Notes: generated from the letters alone by a model not told the origin. Positions 8,063 through 16,841 are shown, counted from the first letter of the stretch. The stretch is 64,000 nucleotides of DNA from Prado023 sp963788325 (GCA_963788325.1 CAWBGJ010000014.1:496001-560000); one strand, 5' to 3'. Made by a program: numbers and translations.

Positions 8063-8068
8063 TAGCCT
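8063..8068 (+). promoter_or_regulatory. -10 box TAGCCT, leaderless start of PLD-helicase gene
   Basis: TAGCCT ends 7 nt before the GTG at 8076 and no ribosome site is present. The helicase could therefore be transcribed on its own as well as from the NUDIX promoter. Confidence 0.4.
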
Positions 8069-8075
8069 GGCGCGC

Positions 8076-11000
8076 GTGGAGTCGCTGCCGCCCGGGATCT
8101 ACGACCTGCTCCGTACTGCGTCGTTGGATCGTCGCGAGCTACCAAAACCGGCACAGGAGCCAGGAAGCTCTCAGGTCGAGAACCAGATGGCGAGGCTCCT
8201 GCATCCCAGTCCCGGCAAGCGGAAGGACGTTGACGCGCTTGCCCACCTGGTCGCGTCCGAACTTGCGCGGGTCCTCGAGTCGCACGACGACGAGACCATT
8301 CGAGCGCAGCTGACCAACCGCCTGCTGGAGTACGCGGGCAGCGACGAGCGCGTTCCGGTGCCGATCGAGTTCTTGGTTGCCGTGGCCGATCAGGCGTCAG
8401 GCCCACTGCCTCACCCCGAGACCCCGCTAGGCGAGGTCGCGCTGCTCACAGCTGCTCGAAACGAGCGGAGCCTGCTCGCCGAACTGGCGTCAGAGATCCC
8501 GAGCGCTGACCGCATCGACGTCATCATGGCGTTCGTCCGTTGGGCGGGAGTGCGAATGCTCGCAGAGGCTCTCAGGGCTGCCGCCGCACGCGGGGTGCCG
8601 ATCAGGGTGCTCACGACGACCTACACGGGCTCGACTCAGCGCATGGCTCTGGATTGGCTCGTCCGCGAAACCAAGGCGAACGTGGCCATTTCCTACGAGA
8701 CGCAGGCGACACGCCTGCACGCGAAGGCCTGGCTCTTTGGTCGGAACTCGGGATTCGACACCGCCTACGTTGGCTCATCGAATCTCACGAGCTGGGCGCT
8801 GGTTGATGGCTTGGAGTGGAACGTCCGGCTGGTCCGGCCTGCCACCCCACACCTGATCGAGCGTTTCCAGCGGACGTTCGACGGCTACCTGGCGTCGGAC
8901 CTGTTCGAGCCGTACGACCCGGACCGCGACGCCGAGCGCCTCGATCAGGCGCTACGACTGGCAGGTGCGGCCGACACCCGCGATCTCCCCCTCGAGGTCA
9001 GCGGACTTGAGGTGACCGCGCGGCCTCATCAGCGAGCGATCCTCGAAGCCCTCGAGGCCGAACGCGACGTCCATGACCGACATCGGAACCTGGTGGTGGC
9101 CGCCACGGGGACTGGCAAGACGGTGGTCGCGGCTCTGGACTACCGAGCCCTGACCGAGCGCTGGGGACGTCGGCCATCGCTGCTCTTCGTGGCGCACCGC
9201 CGGGAGATCCTTGACCAGTCCCTGCGCACCTATCGCGAGGCTCTTGTCGATGGCACGTTCGGCGAGTCCTTCGTGGGAGGTGTCCGGCCCCGGGAGTGGC
9301 ACCACGTCTTCGCGAGCGTCCAGTCCCTGAGCAGCGGAGGAATGGATCGCCTCGACTTGAGCCGATTCGAGATCGTCGTCATCGACGAGTTCCACCACGC
9401 GGAGGCGGCGACCTACCGCGCGCTGCTTGAGCGGATCCAGCCTCGGGAGCTCTTGGGCCTGACCGCCACTCCTGAACGCAGCGACGGGATCGATGTCCGG
9501 GACTTCTTCGGCGGGCGCGCCGCCTACGAGATGCGGCTCTGGGACGCCATGGACGAGAGCCTGCTCGTGCCGTTCCACTACTTCGGGATCCACGACAACG
9601 TTGATCTCCGCAGCGCCGAGTGGCGACGCGGCGGGTACGTCCTCGCGGACCTGAGCGGCGTCTACACGGGCCATGACGCACGGGTCCGCCTCGTGATCGA
9701 GGAGCTGCGCAAGAAGGTCGGGAACCTGACCCAGATGCGGGCCCTCGGATTCTGCGTATCGGTCGATCATGCGCACTTCATGGCAGATCGGTTCAACGCC
9801 GCCGGGATCGATGCCGTAGCGCTCTCGGGCTCCACGCCCAACGACCAGCGGGAAGCCGCGATCCGTGCGCTTCGTGACGGCAGGACGCGAGCGATCTTCG
9901 CAGTCGACCTGTTCAACGAAGGCCTGGACATCCCAGAGATCGACACCCTGCTGCTCCTGCGACCGACCGAGAGCGCGACCCTGTTCCTGCAGCAGCTCGG
10001 ACGAGGCCTTCGGCGCACGCACGGCAAGTCGGTACTGACCGTCCTTGACTTCATCGGCCAGCAACGTCGCGAGTTCCGCTTCGACGCCAAGATGATGGCG
10101 CTCACTGGCGCAAGCAGGCGCGCGGTCGCTGACCGCCTCGACCAGGATCATCCCTGGCTTCCCGGCGGTAGTGCCATGCAGCTCGATCGCGTGGCCAGGG
10201 ACATCGTGCTCGCCTCGGTGCGCGAACAGCTGGACTCGCGGCTGCCGCGACTCGTCTCCGACGCCCGGAGCGTGGGGACCACCGATCTGGCGACGTTCCT
10301 TTCCGAGACGGGCCACGACCTGCCGGCGATCTACCGGGGTCGGTCGTGGACGCAGATCCGTCGGGCGGCGCGGCTCGACCTGCCACCTGCCGGGCCACAC
10401 GAGGAGCAGGTCGCGCGGCGAGTGCGTTCGCTGGTCCACGTCGACGATGTCGTGCGAGGGAACGCCTACAGGGCGCTGCTTGCACCGGACGGACCCTCCT
10501 ACGCATCGATGAGCGAGAAGGGTCGGCGAATCGCCCGAATGCTGTGCTTGTCCATGTGGCCCGATCGAGGCGGGCGGACCTTTCCCGAGCTCCTCACTCG
10601 GCTGCGCGGCGAGCCCGCAATTGTGGACGAAATCGCGCAGGTCCTCAGCCTGGGCGTTGACACGTCACGGCTAGCCCCTGGAGGGCTCGGCGAGGGACTG
10701 TCCGAAGTCCCCCTGAATTCGCACGCCAGCTACACACGCCCCGAGATCCTCGCGGCCTTCGGCCTCGCCGACGAGGAGCGCGCGGCCCGTGGTCGGCAGG
10801 CCGGCGTGGAATGGGCCCGTTCGCACAATGCCGTGCTGCTCCTCGTGAACCTTCGCAAGGACGCAGCCGACTTCAGCCCAACGACGATGTATCGCGACTA
10901 CGCCCTCGGGGAGCGCCGATTCCATTGGGAGTCACAGAACGACACTGCTCTGGCTTCCCGCCCCGGCCGCGAGCTACTCGACCCCGCCACACGCGTCGTG

Positions 11001-11180
11001 TTGTTCGTCCGCGAGTCGCCCAGCAACGACTTCGGGAAGGGCGCGCCCTTCCTCTGCCTTGGCAGAGTCCAGCTGGTCCCGGGCTCGGTCAAGGGCGAGC
11101 GACCGATCGCGGTGGTGTGGGAACTCGAGCGACCCATGCCCACCGCCACCTACGAGATGGCGGCCGCCGCGGCTGTGTAG
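8076..11180 (+). CDS. PLD nuclease-SF2 helicase-DUF3427 protein
   Basis: 1034 residues. Residues about 120-270 form a phospholipase-D-type nuclease domain with one HKD-like motif (LHAKAWLF near 213, then VGSSNLT near 232). Residues about 310-520 are the DEAD/ResIII half of a superfamily 2 helicase: Walker A ATGTGKT near 343 and Walker B with VIDEFHHAEA near 435. The second RecA fold follows, with GRGLRRTHGKSVLTVLDFIG. The last 350 residues match the DUF3427 type, ending in a domain with KDAADFSPTTMYRDYAL and VVLFVRESP. The protein would bind and translocate on DNA and cleave through the PLD site. Codon use (CGT, ACT, CTA, CCA, AAA, GGA, TCT) is clearly less GC-biased than in flanking genes, a sign of transfer. 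Such proteins are repeatedly found with NUDIX genes and are good candidates for phage or plasmid defence. The substrate is unknown. Confidence 0.88.
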   Translation: MESLPPGIYDLLRTASLDRRELPKPAQEPGSSQVENQMARLLHPSPGKRKDVDALAHLVASELARVLESHDDETIRAQLTNRLLEYAGSDERVPVPIEFLVAVADQASGPLPHPETPLGEVALLTAARNERSLLAELASEIPSADRIDVIMAFVRWAGVRMLAEALRAAAARGVPIRVLTTTYTGSTQRMALDWLVRETKANVAISYETQATRLHAKAWLFGRNSGFDTAYVGSSNLTSWALVDGLEWNVRLVRPATPHLIERFQRTFDGYLASDLFEPYDPDRDAERLDQALRLAGAADTRDLPLEVSGLEVTARPHQRAILEALEAERDVHDRHRNLVVAATGTGKTVVAALDYRALTERWGRRPSLLFVAHRREILDQSLRTYREALVDGTFGESFVGGVRPREWHHVFASVQSLSSGGMDRLDLSRFEIVVIDEFHHAEAATYRALLERIQPRELLGLTATPERSDGIDVRDFFGGRAAYEMRLWDAMDESLLVPFHYFGIHDNVDLRSAEWRRGGYVLADLSGVYTGHDARVRLVIEELRKKVGNLTQMRALGFCVSVDHAHFMADRFNAAGIDAVALSGSTPNDQREAAIRALRDGRTRAIFAVDLFNEGLDIPEIDTLLLLRPTESATLFLQQLGRGLRRTHGKSVLTVLDFIGQQRREFRFDAKMMALTGASRRAVADRLDQDHPWLPGGSAMQLDRVARDIVLASVREQLDSRLPRLVSDARSVGTTDLATFLSETGHDLPAIYRGRSWTQIRRAARLDLPPAGPHEEQVARRVRSLVHVDDVVRGNAYRALLAPDGPSYASMSEKGRRIARMLCLSMWPDRGGRTFPELLTRLRGEPAIVDEIAQVLSLGVDTSRLAPGGLGEGLSEVPLNSHASYTRPEILAAFGLADEERAARGRQAGVEWARSHNAVLLLVNLRKDAADFSPTTMYRDYALGERRFHWESQNDTALASRPGRELLDPATRVVLFVRESPSNDFGKGAPFLCLGRVQLVPGSVKGERPIAVVWELERPMPTATYEMAAAAAV

Positions 11181-11219
11181 GAGCAGTGCGTTTGCACCTA
11201 CCAGGCTCGGCCCCGCCGC

Positions 11220-11234
11220 GGCCCGCCACGGGCC
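11220..11234 (+). terminator. Hairpin after the PLD-helicase gene
   Basis: A perfect 6-bp stem (GGCCCG / CGGGCC) with a 3-nt loop lies 39 bp past the helicase stop, in the convergent gap before the amidohydrolase. No U-tract follows, so the call is tentative. Confidence 0.3.
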
Positions 11235-11314
11235 AGCCACATCGCGCTCGACCCGCTGGGCCGTCGGAACCGGGCCTTCGAGACCGTCGGCTTGTCCCGC
11301 GCACCCGCAACCCC

Positions 11315-12388
11315 TCAGGCCACCACCCGCCCCCGCAGCACTACCCGCACTGGCCGACGCAGCACGTCCAGATCAGCCAAGGGATCGCAGTCGTAGACGA
11401 CGAAGTCGGCAGGGTCACCCTCCGCGAGCCCGGAGTTCCAGCCCAGCCACGACCGCGCCCGCCAGGACGCCGCGCCCAGCGCGTATTCCGCGGACATGCC
11501 GAGCCCGGCCATGGCGATCACCTCGCCGGCCAGGTTGCCGTGCCGGGCCACGCCGCCACCGTCAGTGCCGGCGTACATCGCCACCCCCGCATCGTGGGCG
11601 GCCATGAGCGTGGCTCGTCGGCGCGCGTGCAGGTCGGTCATCGTCGCTGCGTAGTCAGGGAACTTGCCCCGCCCTGCCTCGGCATACCCGGGGAACTTGT
11701 CCAGCTGCATCACTGTCGGCACCAGCGCGACATCGCGGGCGACCATGGCGCCGATCAGGTCCTGCGTCAGCCCGGTGCCGTGCTCGATGCAGTCAATGCC
11801 CGCCTCCAACAGGCCGCGGAGCACGTCGTGTCCGAAGCAGTGAGCCGTGACTCGCGCCCCCTGCGCATGCGCGGCTGCAATGGCCTGCGCGAACACCTCG
11901 TCCGGGAACGACGGTGCGAGGTCCCCGGACTCCCGCGAGATCCAGTCGCCGACCAGCTTCACCCAGCCGTCACCGCGCTGGGCTTCGCGCGCCGTGTAGG
12001 CCGCCAGGTCGGCGGGTTCGACCTCGTGGGCGTAATTGCGGATGTAGCGACGGGTCCGGGCGATGTGCCGACCGGCCCGGATCAACCGCGGCAGGTCCTC
12101 GCGCTCCTGCATCCAGGAGGTGTCCTGTGGGGACCCGCAGTCTCGGATCAGCAGGGCGCCGCCGTCCCGGTCGAGGATCGCTTGCGCCAGCGCCTCCTCG
12201 TCGGTGACCGCTCCACCGTCGTCGAGGCCCAGGTGGCAGTGCGCGTCCACAAGTCCCGGGACGATCCAGCCCTGCACCGCAGTCGAAGCGCCGAGCGGTC
12301 GTTCGTAGGTGACCCGACCAGCCACCACGTACAGCTCGCGGACCTCACCCTCGGGCAGCACCGGACCGGAGAACCTCAGCGCATCCAT
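11315..12388 (-). CDS. Amidohydrolase family protein (imidazolonepropionase/prolidase-like)
   Basis: 357-residue metal-dependent hydrolase of the amidohydrolase superfamily. Metal ligands appear in order: HxH in GLVDAHCHLGL, Lys in DGWVKLVGDW, His in VTAHCFGH, His in GIDCIEHGTG and Asp in AMYAGTDGGG. The ends carry the small beta-sandwich (IVPGLVDAH at the front, DPADFVVYDCDPLADL at the back). The substrate is not evident; many relatives act on cyclic amides or dipeptides. The ATG at 12388 has a TAGCGT -10 box ending 6 nt upstream, so the gene appears leaderless. It is divergent from arginine deiminase with a long palindrome between them, which hints at shared regulation. Confidence 0.85.
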   Translation of the reverse strand: MDALRFSGPVLPEGEVRELYVVAGRVTYERPLGASTAVQGWIVPGLVDAHCHLGLDDGGAVTDEEALAQAILDRDGGALLIRDCGSPQDTSWMQEREDLPRLIRAGRHIARTRRYIRNYAHEVEPADLAAYTAREAQRGDGWVKLVGDWISRESGDLAPSFPDEVFAQAIAAAHAQGARVTAHCFGHDVLRGLLEAGIDCIEHGTGLTQDLIGAMVARDVALVPTVMQLDKFPGYAEAGRGKFPDYAATMTDLHARRRATLMAAHDAGVAMYAGTDGGGVARHGNLAGEVIAMAGLGMSAEYALGAASWRARSWLGWNSGLAEGDPADFVVYDCDPLADLDVLRRPVRVVLRGRVVA

Positions 12389-12394
12389 CCCCCG

Positions 12395-12400
12395 ACGCTA
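12395..12400 (-). promoter_or_regulatory. -10 box TAGCGT, leaderless start of amidohydrolase gene
   Basis: On the minus strand TAGCGT ends 6 nt before the ATG at 12388. The palindrome at 12442-12494 begins about 40 bp upstream of this box. Confidence 0.45.
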
Positions 12401-12441
12401 CAAGCGCCCCGCAGTCATGCGACCAGGCCCCCTGGCCTTCT

Positions 12442-12494
12442 CGTTGCCGTGTACGGAACCGACCGAGTGATGGTCGATTCCGTACACAGCAACG
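12442..12494. repeat. 23-bp inverted repeat with 7-bp spacer in a divergent promoter region
   Basis: The left arm 12442-12464 and right arm 12472-12494 match at 21 of 23 positions and are separated by GAGTGAT. The core is GTGTACGGAA facing TTCCGTACAC. The two mismatches are C-A on the plus strand and would be G-U pairs in a minus-strand RNA. It lies between the divergent amidohydrolase and arginine deiminase genes. It could be an operator for a dimeric regulator, a strong hairpin or a REP-like element. No second copy was noticed in the window. Confidence 0.8.
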
Positions 12495-12624
12495 CAGGTG
12501 GGGGTGGTGGGGGCTCAGAGATCGCCCATCCTGGATCGGCGCCCGAGCGCCCTGCCATGGCAGGGTGCCCCTGTGGGGCCGCCGCCCGCCGGGGCCCGTC
12601 AACATCGAGGGTGGAGGCAGGATC

Positions 12625-13866
12625 ATGAGCCAGGAGTTGGGGGTCCACTCGGAGGTGGGCCAGCTGCGCAAGGTCCTGGTCTGCGCGCCTGGCCGCGCCC
12701 ATCAGCGCCTCACCCCGTCGAACAACGATGACCTGCTCTTCGACGACGTGTTGTGGGTGGACAACGCCAAGCGCGACCACGCCGAGTTCGTGACCAGCCT
12801 GGTCGAGCGCGGGGTCGACGTGGTCGAGATGCATGACCTGCTGGCCGAGACCGTCGCGCTGCCCGAGGCTCGGGCGTGGATCCTGGACCAACAGATCGTG
12901 CCCAACCAGGTGGGGGTCGACCTCGTGGACGAGGTGCGCTCCTACCTCGACGGCCTGGCCGACCGGGAGTTGGCCGAGACCCTGATCGGAGGGCTGTCCA
13001 CCGATGAGTTCCCCGAGACCCACGGCGGGGACATGATCCGCCTGGTGCGCGACGCTGCCGGGGTCAACGAATACCTGCTGCCCCCGCTGCCCAACACCCT
13101 CTACACCCGCGACACGACCTGTTGGATCTACGGCGGGGTCACGCTCAACCCGCTGTTCTGGCCCGCGCGGCACGAGGAGACGGTCCTAGCTGCAGCGATC
13201 TACGAGTTCCACCCGGACTTCGCCGGACGGGTCAACGTCTGGTGGGGTGACCCGACGCAGAACTGGGGCATGGCTACCGTCGAGGGCGGTGACGTGATGC
13301 CGATCGGCAACCGCACCGTGCTGATCGGCATGAGCGAACGCACCTCCCGCCAGGGGATCAGCCAGGTCGCTCGGGCACTGTTCGATGCCGGCGCGGTCGA
13401 TCGTGTGATCGTCGCGGCGATGCCCAAGTCGCGCGCCGCGATGCATCTGGACACCGTCTTGACGTTCGCCGACCGGGACTGCGTGTTGGTCTACCCCGAC
13501 ATCGTCCACGGCATCGATGCGTTCTCCTACTACCCGGCCGGCAACGCTGCAGGACTGGAGCTGCACAAGGAGACCAAGCCCTTCCTCGACGTGGTCGCCG
13601 GCGCGCTACGCCTGCCCAGGCTGCGCGTCGTGGAGACCGGGGGCAACGACTACGTGCGCGAACGCACCCAGTGGGACAGCGGTGCGAACATCGTGGCGGT
13701 CTCGCCCGGCGTGGTCTACGCCTACGACCGCAACACGTACACGAACTCCCTGCTGCGCCAGCAGGGCATCGAGGTGATCGAGATCGTCGGTGCCGAACTC
13801 GGCCGCGGCCGCGGCGGCGGGCACTGCATGACCTGCCCGATCATCCGCGACGGGCTCGACGACTGA
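12625..13866 (+). CDS. arcA: Arginine deiminase
   Basis: 413 residues, the usual length for bacterial arginine deiminase, which hydrolyses arginine to citrulline and ammonia in the first step of the ADI pathway. The guanidine-modifying-enzyme fold is marked by HSEVGQLRKVLVCAPG at the start, YTRDTTCW, the GGDVMPIG block, MHLDTVLTFADRDCVLVYPD with the catalytic His/Asp, and C-terminal GGGHCMTCPI with the nucleophilic Cys. The ATG at 12625 has GGAGG upstream. No ornithine transcarbamylase, carbamate kinase or arginine/ornithine antiporter is nearby, so the rest of the pathway must be elsewhere or absent. A hairpin terminator follows directly. Confidence 0.95.
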   Translation: MSQELGVHSEVGQLRKVLVCAPGRAHQRLTPSNNDDLLFDDVLWVDNAKRDHAEFVTSLVERGVDVVEMHDLLAETVALPEARAWILDQQIVPNQVGVDLVDEVRSYLDGLADRELAETLIGGLSTDEFPETHGGDMIRLVRDAAGVNEYLLPPLPNTLYTRDTTCWIYGGVTLNPLFWPARHEETVLAAAIYEFHPDFAGRVNVWWGDPTQNWGMATVEGGDVMPIGNRTVLIGMSERTSRQGISQVARALFDAGAVDRVIVAAMPKSRAAMHLDTVLTFADRDCVLVYPDIVHGIDAFSYYPAGNAAGLELHKETKPFLDVVAGALRLPRLRVVETGGNDYVRERTQWDSGANIVAVSPGVVYAYDRNTYTNSLLRQQGIEVIEIVGAELGRGRGGGHCMTCPIIRDGLDD

Positions 13867-13871
13867 GACGG

Positions 13872-13903
13872 CCTCGACCCCCAGTTCACCCTGGAGGTCG
13901 AGG
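13872..13903 (+). terminator. Hairpin terminator after arcA
   Basis: CCTCGACC (13872-13879) pairs with GGTCGAGG (13896-13903). Inside, CCAG pairs with CTGG around a 6-nt loop, giving a 12-bp stem with one internal C/A mismatch. It begins 5 bp after the arcA stop. Confidence 0.6.
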
Positions 13904-14037
13904 TACTAGTTGCGGCCCGGCCTCGCGCATGGGACCCGGCCCTCGCAGGCTCCCTGACTTCGGCGGTGGTCGCACTGCTGGCGTCGTCCACAACCCGACT
14001 GCCCCTGCACCTCGTGAAGGATTCGAGGTGCTAGTAT

Positions 14038-14053
14038 TCGTACATCTGTTCGA
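14038..14053 (+). promoter_or_regulatory. SOS box (LexA site) upstream of DUF222/HNH gene
   Basis: TCGTACATCTGTTCGA differs at one base from the palindromic actinobacterial LexA consensus TCGAAC-N4-GTTCGA. It directly follows a -10-like TAGTAT (14032-14037), so bound LexA would cover the transcription start. DUF222/13E12 genes in mycobacteria are known SOS-regulated genes, so the placement makes sense. Confidence 0.7.
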
Positions 14054-14059
14054 ACATCC

Positions 14060-15691
14060 GTGATCCAAGGGGGCGATTTGGGGAAGGTCCTGACCCCACC
14101 GATGACCAGCGGTGTTGGACATCTGGCACCGCGAGCGGCTGCCCGACCGGGCGACCTGCCGGTCGAGCTCGAAGCCCAAGATCGGAACCCTGACGAACGC
14201 TTGGAGCGCCTACTGCGATCCTGGTGGCTCGATGAGCGCCCTGCCTGGACCGAGCGCGACTGGTGGGACGCCCCTCTGCGCGATCAGGTCCGCGCCCTGC
14301 TCTGGCTCCCCGCCGGACCGTTGCTGGCCACCGCTCTCGGTTCCATCCAGGGCCGGGGTCTGTGTCCGAGCCCGCACGCCGGGGAAGCCCTGCCTGGCCT
14401 CCCGGTTCCGGGGCATCTCAACGGCTGGCCGTGTGCGTGCATGGTGGTCGTGTCCGCAGCCTGGGAGGCCTGCGCCGCGTGGGCGGCGGCGGGCTCAGCC
14501 ACCGCCCTGGTCGAAGCAGCGGGCCCCGAGCCCCTGATCCTGGACCTGCGCGCGGCGACCGGGCAGCAACTGATTGATCCTGCCCGGGAGGAGCTAGCCC
14601 TGGCCCTGCGGACCTCCCCGAACTCGATGGCCAACAGGATCGCCGCAGCGCGCGACCTCGTGGCCCAACCTCCATTGCTGGCCCTGGTGGAGTCGGCAGC
14701 GATCTCGGCCTGGGCCGCGCGGTTGGTGGTGCTGGAGATCGCTGACCTCACCCCCGAACACAGCCGCCAAGTCGTGGACCACGTCTGCATGCGCGTCAAC
14801 CAGCGACTGGCCACGGGCCGCCGTTCCTGGACCTCGGCCGAGGTGGGCAGGGCAGCCCGGATGGCCCGGCGGCGGCTCTGTCCGGACTCCGATCGGCCCA
14901 CACGCGCGCAGGCGTTCTCCCGCCGCAGGGTGCGAGTGTTTCGGGACAAGTTCGGCATGGCGTCCTTGGTCGCCGATCTCGACGAGACCGACGCCCATCG
15001 CATCCAGTTGCGGCTGGCCGCGCTGGCCCGCGGGCTGAAGGCTCACGAGGACGGGCGCACCAGTGACCAGCTCCGAGCCGACGTGCTCGTGGATCTCCTG
15101 CTGAGCACACCCGCTCAGACGCCTACCGAAAGCACCGGCGCGATGCCTGAAGGCGGCGAGGCCTCGAGCCCCTCGGGCGGCTCCACAACTCGCCCGGAGA
15201 TCCAGGTCGTCGTCTCGTTGGAGACTCTGCTGGGGCTGGCCCAGGATCCCGCCGAGGTTCCGGGCCTGGGCCCGATCCCCGCCGAGGCAGCCCGGGAACT
15301 CGCCGCCGACGGCCGGTGGCGCGCCTGGGTCGCCGATGCCGGCGGGACCGTCATGGCCACCGGTACGCGAGGCTACGTGCCGAGCAGCGCACTGGCTCGG
15401 GCCGTCCGGGCCCGTGAGCAGTACTGCCGGATGCCCGGTTGCCGGACGTCGTCACTGCACTGCAACCTCGACCACACGGTCGCCTACCCCGCCGGTGCGA
15501 CCACGGCGGCGAACCTCGGACCCTTGTGCCGGCGTCATCACGTCCTGAAGACGCACGTCGGTTGGGACCTCCAGCCCACCGAGCACCCGAACGCCTCGCC
15601 GGGAGAAGGCTCCTCGGGACCGCCGGCCTGGCGATGGCGCACCCCCGCCGGGTTCACGGTTCCCGACCATGCCTACCCGCCGCTGGAGTAA
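14060..15691 (+). CDS. DUF222 and HNH endonuclease domain protein (13E12 repeat family)
   Basis: 543 residues. A long alpha-helical DUF222 region covers about residues 100-350, with AWAARLVVLEIADLTPEHSRQVVDH and RRRLCPDSDRPTRAQAFSRR. A C-terminal HNH domain carries CRMPGCRT, CNLDHTVAYPAG and LCRRHHVLKTHVGW, including zinc-type Cys/His pairs. Members occur in many copies in actinobacteria and probably act as DNA endonucleases; some ride in mobile introns or respond to DNA damage. GTG 14060 lies 6 bp after the SOS box. TTG 14078 (behind AAGGGGG) and ATG 14102 are in-frame alternatives. There is a Ser/Gly-rich insertion near residues 355-380. Confidence 0.88.
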   Translation: MIQGGDLGKVLTPPMTSGVGHLAPRAAARPGDLPVELEAQDRNPDERLERLLRSWWLDERPAWTERDWWDAPLRDQVRALLWLPAGPLLATALGSIQGRGLCPSPHAGEALPGLPVPGHLNGWPCACMVVVSAAWEACAAWAAAGSATALVEAAGPEPLILDLRAATGQQLIDPAREELALALRTSPNSMANRIAAARDLVAQPPLLALVESAAISAWAARLVVLEIADLTPEHSRQVVDHVCMRVNQRLATGRRSWTSAEVGRAARMARRRLCPDSDRPTRAQAFSRRRVRVFRDKFGMASLVADLDETDAHRIQLRLAALARGLKAHEDGRTSDQLRADVLVDLLLSTPAQTPTESTGAMPEGGEASSPSGGSTTRPEIQVVVSLETLLGLAQDPAEVPGLGPIPAEAARELAADGRWRAWVADAGGTVMATGTRGYVPSSALARAVRAREQYCRMPGCRTSSLHCNLDHTVAYPAGATTAANLGPLCRRHHVLKTHVGWDLQPTEHPNASPGEGSSGPPAWRWRTPAGFTVPDHAYPPLE

Positions 15692-15792
15692 CTGTCGCAG
15701 TCGAGTAGCTGGGTCCGTGGACAGCTGGCGCGCGGAGCGGTCAGAGCGCTGCCGAGCCATCGGAGTCCTCGCGGTGGTTCGCCGGCGCGCCG

Positions 15793-15798
15793 TACCCT
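15793..15798 (+). promoter_or_regulatory. -10 box TACCCT, leaderless start of quinone oxidoreductase
   Basis: TACCCT ends 7 nt before the ATG at 15806. That favours this ATG over the one at 15800, which would start only 1 nt after the box. Confidence 0.5.
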
Positions 15799-15805
15799 CA
15801 TGCCC

Positions 15806-16810
15806 ATGCGCGCCATCGAGATCACCGCCCCCGGCGGCCCACAGGTACTTGCAGAAGTCCAGCGACCGGACCCGATCCCCGGCCCCGGCGAGGTGCTCAT
15901 CCGTGTGGCTGCTGCGGGCGTGAACCGCGCCGACCTGCTGCAGCGCCAGGGACACTACCCGCCGCCGCCGGGCGCCTCGGACCTGCCGGGGTTGGAGTGC
16001 TCGGGCGAGATCACCGGCCTGGGCGCGGACGTCACCGGATGGCAGCAGGGCGACCGGGTGGCCGCGCTGATCGACGGCGGTGGCTACGCCGAGCTGGTGG
16101 TCGCACCCGCCGCGCAACTGCTCCCGGTGCCCGACGACCTCGACCTCGTCGACGCTGCCGGCCTGCCCGAGGCGGTCTGCACCGCCTGGTCGAATCTGGT
16201 CATGGTGGGGCACCTGTCCGCCGGCGAGGTCGTGCTCATCCACGGTGGTAGCGGGGGCGTGGGCTCGATCGCCCTCCAGTTGGCCCGTGCTATCGGGGCC
16301 CACGTCGCCGTCACCGCCGGCGGACCCGAACGGGTCCAGCGCTGCCTGGACCTCGGGGCGCAGGTGGGCATCGACCACCGCGCTGACGACCTCGTTGCCC
16401 TCCTGAGGGAGGCAACCGGAGGCCACGGGGCCGACGTCATCCTCGACGTCCTCGGAGCCGGGGCCCTGGCCAGCAATCTCCGTGCCCTGGCCACCGGAGG
16501 ACGCCTCGTGGTGATCGGCATGCAGCAGGGTCGGCGCGCCGAGCTGGACCTGGGCCAGCTGCTGGTCAAGCGGGCCAGCATCCACGGCACCACCCTGCGC
16601 GCCCGACCAGCCGCGGAGAAGGCCGCCATCGTCGCCGAGGTGGCCGAGCATGTGTGGCCCCTCCTGGGCGCAGACGACTCGCGACCGGGTCCCGCTGGCA
16701 GCCGGTTGCGGCCGGTGGTGCACGCACGACTTCCCCTGGCCGAAGCCGGCCGGGCACATGAGTTGCTCGCCTCGGGTGAGGTGTTCGGCAAGGTCCTGCT
16801 GCTGCCCTGA
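15806..16810 (+). CDS. NAD(P)H-quinone oxidoreductase, zinc-independent MDR family (PIG3-like)
   Basis: 334-residue medium-chain dehydrogenase/reductase. The catalytic GroES-like half contains AAGVNRADLLQRQGHYPPPPG, the signature of PIG3/TP53I3-type quinone oxidoreductases. The Rossmann half has VLIHGGSGGVGSIALQLARA as the NADPH loop, and GRLVVIGMQQG follows. Zinc-ligand cysteines are absent. The expected reaction is NADPH-dependent reduction of quinones or related electrophiles in the cytosol. The start at 15806 is set by the TACCCT box. It is a single gene, convergent with the YiiX-like hydrolase gene. Confidence 0.9.
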   Translation: MRAIEITAPGGPQVLAEVQRPDPIPGPGEVLIRVAAAGVNRADLLQRQGHYPPPPGASDLPGLECSGEITGLGADVTGWQQGDRVAALIDGGGYAELVVAPAAQLLPVPDDLDLVDAAGLPEAVCTAWSNLVMVGHLSAGEVVLIHGGSGGVGSIALQLARAIGAHVAVTAGGPERVQRCLDLGAQVGIDHRADDLVALLREATGGHGADVILDVLGAGALASNLRALATGGRLVVIGMQQGRRAELDLGQLLVKRASIHGTTLRARPAAEKAAIVAEVAEHVWPLLGADDSRPGPAGSRLRPVVHARLPLAEAGRAHELLASGEVFGKVLLLP

Positions 16811-16841
16811 CTTCGGTCCAGCGCGACACCACGACCAGCAA

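Noticed and set aside
7470..11315. An integrative element bounded by att repeats at tRNA-Arg
   Set aside because: I looked for a second copy of the tRNA 3' end (GGTTCGAGTCCCTCCGGGCG) downstream and found none, and there is no integrase. Only a transferred gene pair is supported.
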